This document shows positions 1 to 4,855 of a stretch of 6,269 bases of DNA, in pieces; within the stretch, counting starts at the first letter, position 1; each line of letters starts with the position of its first letter. Made by a program: the position numbers and the translations under genes. The stretch spans positions 1-6,269 of the forward strand of contig JAGHTR010000144.1 of the NCBI GenBank assembly GCA_018065205.1, in the 5' to 3' direction. The notes under the pieces are model-generated. The model was not told the DNA's origin. It saw only the letters and a program-made list of their open reading frames with translations, and did not search any database. Origin of the DNA: Candidatus Colicola caccequi. Its GTDB lineage: Bacteria > Bacteroidota > Bacteroidia > Bacteroidales > Paludibacteraceae.

Positions 1-2
1 AA

Positions 3-44
3 TATACGATTATTAAGAAGATTCTGCGCAAAAATCAAAAATAA
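3..44 (+). CDS. possible 3' end of an upstream gene
   Basis: Frame 3 is open from the window edge to a TAA at 42-44 and would give the C-terminus YTIIKKILRKNQK, a lysine-rich tail of a kind common at protein ends. Frame 1 is also open, to a TAA at 58-60, so the assignment is weak. The first strong RNA helix begins only five bases after the frame-3 stop. No function can be inferred from 13 residues. Confidence 0.22.
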   Translation, partial: YTIIKKILRKNQK

Positions 45-229
45 ACCGAGGCGCGTCTAAAGTAGGGGACCATTTCGGGATCACTTCGCGACCACATGCA
101 GCTAGCGGAATCCCCGCCTAACCCCCGCCCAAACCGGCCAAAATCCTTGCTCTCCGTGGGCTTGGTGTTAGGCTTAGTAGGTCAGTACATGCTACGGAGA
201 TGCTACGGAACTTTAGACGCGCTTGGGTT

Positions 230-354
230 AGCCCCCCGAAGAGGTGGTGACACCGATGAGGAGAGGCATGGTGTCCCCCGACAAACGGGGGAAACAGTAT
301 CTAGCGAAAGGGGGCTTCGTGGCAATTGACCTTTACGAACCTGCTGTCTCGACG
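230..354 (-). repeat. copy 1 of gapA-associated element, inverted
   Basis: Read on the minus strand, this stretch carries the same blocks in the same order as the gapA 5' leader and 3' UTR. Bases 337-354 match 3610-3627 (18 of 18). Bases 319-337 match 2369-2387 (19 of 19). Bases 230-265 match 2421-2457 with one substitution and one extra G. The segment between the last two blocks has diverged in sequence and length (53 bases here, 33 in the leader). The hairpin partner strand found in the other copies is absent. Because both loci appear to be read on the + strand, an RNA made here would be complementary to gapA mRNA. Confidence 0.85.
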
Positions 355-451
355 AGAAAGAGGGAAAGGAATAAGGACCGCTGCGCTGATGGAATAAGGA
401 TGTCCATGCTCCATCAGAGAGCAAAGCGAACGGTCCATGCTCCATACTCCC

Positions 452-480
452 AAAAAAGCGCATTTCGGTGCGCTTTTTTT
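452..480 (+). terminator. intrinsic terminator of upstream RNA
   Basis: AAAAAAGCGCA (452-462) pairs with TGCGCTTTTTT (469-479) across the loop TTTCGG, and the 3' arm ends in a run of seven T. The matching A-run on the 5' arm means it could also work on the minus strand. It separates the upstream structured RNA from the transporter promoter that starts ten bases later. Confidence 0.88.
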
Positions 481-489
481 GTGTTTTTC

Positions 490-520
490 TTGCATATCCC
501 AAAAATTCTTTGTAATTTTG
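490..520 (+). promoter_or_regulatory. Bacteroidales-type promoter of the transporter operon
   Basis: The -33 element TTG (490-492) is separated by exactly 20 bases from the -7 element TAATTTTG (513-520), fitting the Bacteroides consensus TTG-N19-21-TAnnTTTG. Transcription would begin near 526-528, leaving a leader of only about 13 bases before the ATG at 540. The block 490-532 is repeated with two differences at 3774-3816. Confidence 0.85.
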
Positions 521-539
521 CACCGCAAAATGCAGCCGA

Positions 540-1859
540 ATGGAAAAAGAACAATTTACAAGTAGGTTTGGAGTCATTATGGCGACGGCGGCAGGAGCCG
601 TCGGGTTGGGTAATATATGGAAGTTCCCATATATGTTAGGTCAGAATGGTGGTGCCGCCTTTCTTGTGGTCTATATTGCTTGTGTGCTGCTATTTGGTTT
701 GCCGTTGATGATTACCGAAATAGTGATTGGTAAGCGCAGTGGACAGTCCGTGAGAGGAGCCTATCAGGTGCTGATTGGCAATCGTCGTTGGAACGGCATC
801 CCTATCCTGACATGTCTGACGGTTACCCTTATAATAGGCGTGTATTTGGTGATAACCGGTTGGTGCGTCAAATACCTGCTGATGTCGATAGTGGGACCTT
901 TACCCACGCTGAATGGTTGGACGGATGTGCTATGCAACGCTTTTGCCGTGTTATGTTCGGTAGCCGTAGTATGGTTAGGTGTGACCAAAGGTATTGAACG
1001 GCTCAGTAAGATTTTTATGCCAATCTTATTGCTGATTATCGTTATCTTATTGGTGCGTGTCATGCTGTTGCCCGGAGCCAAGGAAGGGCTTTCTTTCCTG
1101 TTCAGTTTTGATGCCGATAAGATAAGTTTTGATGTCATCCTCTCCGCCTTGGGTCAGTGTTTCTATTCGCTGAGCATCGGTATGGGTGCCTTGATTACAT
1201 ATGGTTCGTATATCCCCAAGAAGCAGAATGTAGTGACAACAGCCTGTGGCATTGTGGCGGTAGATACGTTGGTAGCCGTCATGTCGGCATGCGTTATTAT
1301 GCCGGCTGTGTTTGTTTATGGATTCAGTCCGGAGCAAGGTCCTAAACTGGTGTTCTCGGTGCTGCCGGTTGTGTTTGAACAAATGCCCGGAGGACATGTG
1401 ATGGTCTTGTTGTTTTTTGCATTACTATGTATAGCGGCTATCACGTCGATTGTGAGTCTATTTGAAGTGCTGACAGCCTCGTTGGTGGATGTGACCGCCC
1501 ATCGTGAACGTCGTCCCCTGACGCGTCATCAAGCCTTGGTATATGTGGCAGTGGTATGTTTGGCCATCAGCGGTTTTTGCACGTTCTCCATGACCGGTGA
1601 GTCCGATTGGTTGGTATGGAGGGGGAAGACGCTGTTTGACGGATTGGATGTGCTGACATCCAGTTTTATGCTGCCGATGGTGGCATTGAGTACGGTGATT
1701 TTCTTCGGATGGTTTGTGGATAAGCAAGTGATGATAGAAGAGATGAAACCGCATTATGGCACCAAACCTTGGGCGATACAAGGGTATTACTTCCTCATCC
1801 GTTGGTGCTTCCCGATACTGATTTTACTAATAGGTTTGAATAGTATAGGAATAATATGA
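540..1859 (+). CDS. sodium-dependent transporter, neurotransmitter:sodium symporter (SNF/NSS) family
   Basis: An integral inner-membrane protein of 439 residues that should import an amino acid or related amine with Na+, using the LeuT fold. The TM1 signature AVGLGNIWKFPY lies at residues 20-31, followed by the conserved NGGAAF. N25 matches the LeuT Na1 ligand N27. TM6 carries CFYSLSIGMGALITYGSY (207-224) with the broken-helix glycines. TM8 has AAITSIVSL (299-307), where T302 and S303 match the LeuT Na2 ligands. I count 11 hydrophobic segments, the last ending at the C-terminus. Eleven is usual for many bacterial members such as Tyt1 and MhsT, against 12 in LeuT. The ATG at 540 places the N-terminus correctly before TM1, and the promoter lies immediately upstream. 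The stop overlaps the start of the RNase H gene. The substrate cannot be read from the sequence. Confidence 0.95.
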   Translation: MEKEQFTSRFGVIMATAAGAVGLGNIWKFPYMLGQNGGAAFLVVYIACVLLFGLPLMITEIVIGKRSGQSVRGAYQVLIGNRRWNGIPILTCLTVTLIIGVYLVITGWCVKYLLMSIVGPLPTLNGWTDVLCNAFAVLCSVAVVWLGVTKGIERLSKIFMPILLLIIVILLVRVMLLPGAKEGLSFLFSFDADKISFDVILSALGQCFYSLSIGMGALITYGSYIPKKQNVVTTACGIVAVDTLVAVMSACVIMPAVFVYGFSPEQGPKLVFSVLPVVFEQMPGGHVMVLLFFALLCIAAITSIVSLFEVLTASLVDVTAHRERRPLTRHQALVYVAVVCLAISGFCTFSMTGESDWLVWRGKTLFDGLDVLTSSFMLPMVALSTVIFFGWFVDKQVMIEEMKPHYGTKPWAIQGYYFLIRWCFPILILLIGLNSIGII

Positions 1860-2272
1860 CAGATGAACCTAAATTACCGGCATTGGCGGTGGATGCTGCA
1901 TGTAGTGGCAATCCCGGCATATTGGAGTTCCGCGGTGTGGTAGCAGATACCGGCACGGAGGTTTTTCATCGTGGTCCTTACCAACAAGGCACCAATAACA
2001 TTGGTGAGTTCTTGGCGTTGATATTAGGTTTGGCGTATCTGAAGAAATACAACCTGCCATGGACTTTATACACCGATTCGGTAACAGCCATTGCATGGGT
2101 AAGAGCCAAGCATGCCAAGACCAAACTGCTGTGCACGCCGGATAATCAGGAACTATTTATGATGATTCGTAAAGGGGAACAGTGGTTAAGGGAGAACACT
2201 TGGACCACCGAGATACGTAAGTGGGAGACCTCCCGGTGGGGAGAGATACCGGCTGACTTTGGACGCAAATAG
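1856..2272 (+). CDS. rnhA: ribonuclease H, type I fold
   Basis: A 138-residue cytoplasmic endonuclease predicted to cut the RNA strand of RNA-DNA hybrids, for example Okazaki primers and R-loops. All four expected acidic residues are visible: D13 in VDAACSGNPG, E51 in TNNIGEFLALILGL, D74 in LYTDSVTAIAWV, and D134 in the C-terminal WGEIPADFGRK. The last motif is typical of the Bacteroidota form of the enzyme. The protein is a bare catalytic domain without the N-terminal hybrid-binding domain seen in eukaryotic and some bacterial RNases H. Its ATG overlaps the transporter stop codon (ATGA), so translation is probably coupled and both genes share the promoter at 490. No convincing terminator follows; a weak GGGT/ACCC hairpin at 2271-2291 has no T-run after it, so some transcripts may read into gapA. 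Confidence 0.93.
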   Translation: MTDEPKLPALAVDAACSGNPGILEFRGVVADTGTEVFHRGPYQQGTNNIGEFLALILGLAYLKKYNLPWTLYTDSVTAIAWVRAKHAKTKLLCTPDNQELFMMIRKGEQWLRENTWTTEIRKWETSRWGEIPADFGRK

Positions 2273-2315
2273 GGTGTATTTTTTGTCAACCCGAGTTAGC
2301 AAAATATAAAAAAAT

Positions 2316-2346
2316 TTGTGTATGTCAGATTTTTTCTATAATTTTG
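2316..2346 (+). promoter_or_regulatory. Bacteroidales-type promoter of gapA
   Basis: TTG (2316-2318), 20 bases, TAATTTTG (2339-2346): the same boxes and spacing as the other two promoters, but with an unrelated AT-rich spacer and flanks. The start site should be near 2352-2354, which gives gapA a leader of about 165 bases, far longer than the roughly 13 bases at the other two promoters. Confidence 0.85.
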
Positions 2347-2352
2347 CAGTCG

Positions 2353-2519
2353 CGTTCAGCAACAAGATCGTAAAGGTCAATTGCCACAGCCGTTTAATTG
2401 ACAGACGACTTGTGCTTCCGCTCTCCTCATCGGTGTTACCACCTCTTCGGGGGGGCTGCAAGCAGCCTAAGTAATGAAAAACGAATTATTAACCCAATAA
2501 ATTAACAAATAACAAGATT
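2353..2519 (+). promoter_or_regulatory. long structured 5' leader of gapA
   Basis: Between the predicted start site and the gapA ATG lie three hairpins. H1 pairs GTCAATT (2376-2382) with AATTGAC (2396-2402). H2 is CCTC-TTCG-GGGG (2442-2453), a C(UUCG)G tetraloop. H3 is GGCTG-CAAG-CAGCC (2454-2467), directly abutting H2 so that they could stack. After them the leader becomes AT-rich and apparently unstructured for about 50 bases up to the start codon, which suits ribosome access without a Shine-Dalgarno site. No T-run follows any hairpin, so this is not a classical attenuator. An 8-codon ORF (2474-2500, MKNELLTQ) sits just upstream of gapA, but nothing beyond its position supports translation. 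The leader does not resemble any riboswitch class I can recognise. Confidence 0.6.
2354..2457 (+). repeat. copy 2 of gapA-associated element
   Basis: It contains CAGCA followed by TCGTAAAG (2368-2375), the H1 hairpin (2376-2402), CTCTCCTC (2421-2428), and the UUCG hairpin with its G-run ending at 2457. Bases 2369-2387 and 2421-2457 are reverse complements of 319-337 and 230-265. The prefix TAAAG, the loop-opening GCC and the trailing AG around H1 are shared with the copy in the gapA 3' UTR. Confidence 0.85.
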
Positions 2520-3587
2520 ATGACAAAAGTAGCTATTAACGGTTTTGGCCGTATTGGTCGTCTGGCATTCCGTCAGATGTTTGAAGCAGAGGGTTACGAA
2601 GTTGTTGCAATCAACGACTTGACCAGCCCGAAGATGTTGGCACACCTGCTTAAGTATGACACTGCTCAAGGTGGTTTTGCAGGTAAGTTTGGTGAAGGTA
2701 AGCACACTGTAGATTACAAAGACGCAGTGTTAGCAGAAGATGGTAAGACGGTTGTTGTTCCCGGTTCTATCATCGTTGACGGTAAAGAGATTACTATCTA
2801 CGCTATGCCTAATGCAGCAGATCTGCCTTGGGGTAAGTTAGGTATTGATGTAGTGCTTGAGTGCACCGGTTTCTATACCAGCAAAGCAAAAGCAACGGCT
2901 CACATCCAAGCTGGCGCAAAGAAAGTGGTTATTTCCGCTCCTGCCGGCAATGATCTGCCCACTATCGTTTACAATGTAAACCACAAGACTCTGACTCCTG
3001 CAGACACCGTTATCTCGGCTGCTTCTTGCACCACCAACTGCTTGGCTCCTATGGCAGCAGCTTTGAATAACTACGCTCCTATCGTAAGTGGTATTATGTC
3101 CACTATCCACGCTTACACCGGTGACCAAATGATTTTGGATGGTCCACAACGTAAGGGTGATTTGCGTCGTAGCCGTGCAGGTGCTCAAAACATCGTTCCT
3201 AACAGCACCGGTGCTGCTAAGGCTATCGGTTTGGTTATTCCTGAGTTGAACGGCAAACTGATTGGTTCTGCACAACGCGTTCCGACTCCAACCGGATCGA
3301 CTACTATCTTGGTTGCTGTTGTTAAGGGTAAAGACATCACCAAAGAGGGTATCAATGCTGCCATGAAGGCTGCTGCTACCGAGAGCTTTGGTTACAACGA
3401 GGACGAAATCGTTTCCAGCGATGTTATCGGCATGCGCTTTGGTTCATTGTTCGATGCTACCCAAACGATGGTTAGCAAGATCGACGAGGATACCTATCAA
3501 GTACAAGTCGTTTCTTGGTACGATAACGAGAACAGCTACACCAGCCAAATGGTTCGCACCATTAAGTACTTGGCAGAACTCAAGTAA
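2520..3587 (+). CDS. gapA: glyceraldehyde-3-phosphate dehydrogenase, NAD-dependent, glycolytic type
   Basis: A cytoplasmic homotetramer subunit that oxidises glyceraldehyde 3-phosphate to 1,3-bisphosphoglycerate with NAD+ and phosphate. The Rossmann motif is at the N-terminus (INGFGRIGRLAFRQ, from residue 6). D33 in AINDL is the residue expected to bind the adenosine ribose and favour NAD+ over NADP+. The catalytic motif SAASCTTNC gives C170, with the general base H197 in STIHAYT. Further family blocks are SRAGAQNIVPNSTGAAKA, RVPTPTGS and the C-terminal SWYDNENSYTSQM. At 355 residues it is somewhat longer than the roughly 330 of E. coli GapA, with the extra length around residues 55-105. Codons such as GGT, CGT, GCT, AAC and ATC are preferred more than in neighbouring genes, as expected for a highly expressed protein. 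It is transcribed alone from the promoter at 2316 and terminated at 3742-3775. Confidence 0.98.
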   Translation: MTKVAINGFGRIGRLAFRQMFEAEGYEVVAINDLTSPKMLAHLLKYDTAQGGFAGKFGEGKHTVDYKDAVLAEDGKTVVVPGSIIVDGKEITIYAMPNAADLPWGKLGIDVVLECTGFYTSKAKATAHIQAGAKKVVISAPAGNDLPTIVYNVNHKTLTPADTVISAASCTTNCLAPMAAALNNYAPIVSGIMSTIHAYTGDQMILDGPQRKGDLRRSRAGAQNIVPNSTGAAKAIGLVIPELNGKLIGSAQRVPTPTGSTTILVAVVKGKDITKEGINAAMKAAATESFGYNEDEIVSSDVIGMRFGSLFDATQTMVSKIDEDTYQVQVVSWYDNENSYTSQMVRTIKYLAELK

Positions 3588-3609
3588 TAAGTAACGCAAA
3601 CGTAAACTT

Positions 3610-3711
3610 CGTCGAGACAGCAGGTTCTAAAGATTGATTGCCGCAAGGCTTAATCAATAGAAGACCTGAGTCTCTCCTCTCCAAAAAACCTCTCATGAGC
3701 TTTTTTGGGGG
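3610..3711 (+). repeat. copy 3 of gapA-associated element, in gapA 3' UTR
   Basis: The 18-base block 3610-3627 is the exact reverse complement of 337-354. It continues with TAAAG (3628-3632), a hairpin ATTGATT-GCC-GCAA-GGC-TT-AATCAAT (3633-3658, GNRA loop, TT bulge), then AG, CTCTCCTC (3672-3679) and a G-run at 3707-3711. The order of blocks equals that of the copy in the gapA 5' leader, but the terminal hairpin is replaced by CCAAAAAA/TTTTTTGG. Similarity beyond the first 40 bases is patchy, so the 3' boundary is approximate. Confidence 0.7.
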
Positions 3712-3723
3712 ACTCGGAGAGTC
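3668..3723 (+). other. hairpin with two alternative pairings in gapA 3' UTR
   Basis: CCAAAAAA (3681-3688) pairs with TTTTTTGG (3701-3708), enclosing the palindrome CTCATGAG, and GAGTC (3668-3672) can close the stem with GACTC (3711-3715). The same GACTC can instead form a tight hairpin with GAGTC at 3719-3723. The two folds exclude each other. No T-run follows this hairpin. The terminator proper lies 19 bases further on. Confidence 0.5.
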
Positions 3724-3741
3724 CTGTATAAATTAAGAAAG

Positions 3742-3775
3742 TGGCAATTTCTGACCGAAGTTGCCATTTTTTTTT
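3742..3775 (+). terminator. intrinsic terminator of gapA
   Basis: TGGCAATTTC (3742-3751) pairs with GAAGTTGCCA (3757-3766) through ten pairs with one G-U and a five-base loop, followed by nine T (3767-3775). The last T residues double as the first bases of the next promoter's -33 TTG. Confidence 0.92.
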
Positions 3776-3804
3776 GCATATTCCAAAAATTCTTTGTAAT
3801 TTTG
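3774..3804 (+). promoter_or_regulatory. Bacteroidales-type promoter of the acyltransferase operon
   Basis: TTG (3774-3776), 20 bases, TAATTTTG (3797-3804). The spacer and downstream bases to 3816 are the same as at 490-532 except for two positions. Transcription should begin near 3811, so the leader before the ATG at 3824 is again about 13 bases. Confidence 0.85.
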
Positions 3805-3823
3805 CAGCGCAAAATGTGCAAAT

Positions 3824-4852
3824 ATGCCTCGGATACAAGATAAAGATAGGATTTATTCGTTCTTCCGTCCCTTAGTGGATGGGCTATTTCGTTTGTCTTA
3901 CAGACGGTATAAAGTGGTGGGGAAAGAGAGCCTTCCTAAGGATGGTGCATATATCTACGCCCCAAACCATACCAATGCGTTATGTGATGCCTTGGCTGTA
4001 TTAGGTATAGACCATCAGCGCAAGGTTTTTGTGGCTCGTGCCGATATTTTTCATAATCCCAAAGTAGCGTGGTTATTGAATGGACTTAAGATTATGCCTA
4101 TCCGTCGTATGCGCGATGGCATAGATGAGGTGCGTCATAACGATGACACGATACAGAAGGCCATTGATACCTTGGAGCAGAAAGTGCCATTCTGTATTCT
4201 GCCTGAAGGCACTCATCGTCCCAAACACTCGTTGCTGCCGCTTAACAAAGGTATCTTCCGTATAGCATTGCAGGCTAATGAGCAGTTTGGTCAGCGATTC
4301 CCTATTTACATTGTGCCGGTTGGTTTGGAGTACGGTGATTATTTCCATTTATGGGATTCGTTACTCATTCAGATTGGCGATCCGATTAATGTGACTCAGT
4401 TTGTGGTGGATGTTAAGCGTGAGTGGGCAGAGACGCATGATGAAGAGATGACGGAGCCTCAGATTATCTTGGCGTTGCGTGAGGAGTTGACTAAGCGAAT
4501 GCAGTCGCTCATCCTGTATGTGCCTGATGATGATAACTATGAGCAGAACTGGGAGCAACTCAAGAATAACCGGCCGGAGTTATTTGCAAGGATGGATGAA
4601 CCTATTCTGACGGATAAGACGCGCATTATATTGCTGATAGCGTTGCTGCCATTATTCATCGTATCGCTCATTCCAACCGCTCCGCTATGGATACTGACAT
4701 TAGTCATTAAACATAAAATCAAAGATCCTGCTTTCCATAACTCGGTGCAGTACCTATTGCAGTTCATTCTAATTCCGCTGTCGCTGTTTATGGTGTATCC
4801 GTTCTGGGCGTTCGTGCAGGAATATCTCTATCAACTTCGTAAAATCAATTAA
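3824..4852 (+). CDS. PlsC-superfamily lysophospholipid or glycerol-phosphate acyltransferase
   Basis: A predicted membrane-attached acyltransferase of 342 residues, acting in phospholipid assembly by moving an acyl chain onto glycerol phosphate or a lysophospholipid. The catalytic motif is PNHTNALCDAL: H49 and D55 are separated by five residues, not the four of classical PlsC. The same spacing is known in the yeast Gpt2/Sct1-like branch. The substrate-binding motif LPEGTHRPKHSLLPLNKGIF spans 126-145 with E128 and G129, and IYIVPVGLEY (161-170) is the fourth block. The C-terminal third holds two hydrophobic stretches (about 268-295 and 310-332) that should anchor it in the inner membrane, unlike short PlsC proteins of about 240 residues. 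It heads an operon with the DUF819 gene, 3 bases downstream. The exact substrate cannot be decided, so I give no gene symbol. Confidence 0.88.
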   Translation: MPRIQDKDRIYSFFRPLVDGLFRLSYRRYKVVGKESLPKDGAYIYAPNHTNALCDALAVLGIDHQRKVFVARADIFHNPKVAWLLNGLKIMPIRRMRDGIDEVRHNDDTIQKAIDTLEQKVPFCILPEGTHRPKHSLLPLNKGIFRIALQANEQFGQRFPIYIVPVGLEYGDYFHLWDSLLIQIGDPINVTQFVVDVKREWAETHDEEMTEPQIILALREELTKRMQSLILYVPDDDNYEQNWEQLKNNRPELFARMDEPILTDKTRIILLIALLPLFIVSLIPTAPLWILTLVIKHKIKDPAFHNSVQYLLQFILIPLSLFMVYPFWAFVQEYLYQLRKIN

Positions 4853-4855
4853 CCT

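Larger units (their letters stand above)
49..480 (+). ncRNA. putative structured non-coding RNA, unknown family
   Basis: This region lacks a credible gene but is dense in long-range complementarity. An outer helix pairs 49-63 with 210-224 (13 perfect pairs plus a G-U and an A-U). It encloses GGGGA/TCCCC (65-69 with 111-115) and, directly adjoining, GCCTAAC/GTTAGGC (116-122 with 167-173) extended by GCCCA/TGGGC, so it resembles a three-way junction. Next come GGTG-GTGA-CACC (243-254, a GNRA-type loop), CCCCCG-ACAAA-CGGGGG (275-291), and a nested stem GGACCG/CGGTCC (375-380 with 431-436) around CTGATGGA/TCCATCAG (386-393 with 410-417). An intrinsic terminator closes it. The G-U in the outer helix mildly favours the + strand. 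I found no Bacteroidales promoter at its 5' edge, so it could also be the 3' UTR of an upstream gene. I could not match it to RNase P RNA, tmRNA, SRP RNA or 6S RNA. Confidence 0.5.

Noticed and set aside
36..43. Minus-strand -7 box (TATTTTTG)
   Set aside because: No TTG lies at the required distance upstream on the minus strand, and the AT-rich context makes a chance match likely.
116..173. Integron attC-like site: GCCTAAC (RYYYAAC) and GTTAGGC (GTTRRRY), 58 bases apart
   Set aside because: The end motifs and length fit an attC site, but the spacers are partly paired, no integrase or cassette is present, and the stem is nested inside a larger RNA-like fold that explains the complementarity.
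181..254. Resemblance to the 3' part of tmRNA (CATG..ACGGA..TTTAGACGCG..GGGTT)
   Set aside because: There is no T-loop consensus TTCRA, no acceptor stem or CCA end, no tag reading frame ending in ALAA, and no matching 5' half. The similarity is short and probably chance.
530..565. Short ORF starting at the ATG in GCAAAATG upstream of the transporter, and its counterpart at 3814-3843
   Set aside because: Both start only a few bases after the predicted transcription start and out of frame with the real gene. Their occurrence is explained by the duplicated promoter cassette.
96..639. Open frames at 96-329 (+), 244-639 (+), 203-577 (-) and 301-528 (-)
   Set aside because: They run through strong RNA hairpins and the terminator, give low-complexity or basic proteins without recognisable motifs, and overlap the transporter start or promoter.
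2271..2291. Hairpin after the RNase H gene as a terminator
   Set aside because: The stem GGGT/ACCC is short, its loop rather than its tail holds the T-run, and no T-run follows.
230..2457. Invertible DNA segment flanked by the inverted copies 1 and 2
   Set aside because: Inversion would remove the promoter at 2316 from gapA and put a terminator in its place. No recombinase gene is visible and the repeats are diverged in the middle, so a programmed switch is unlikely, though long reads could test it.
2474..2500. Eight-codon ORF MKNELLTQ in the gapA leader as a regulatory leader peptide
   Set aside because: There is no codon run, no stalling motif and no terminator behind it. An AT-rich leader produces such ORFs easily. 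It is noted in the leader entry only.
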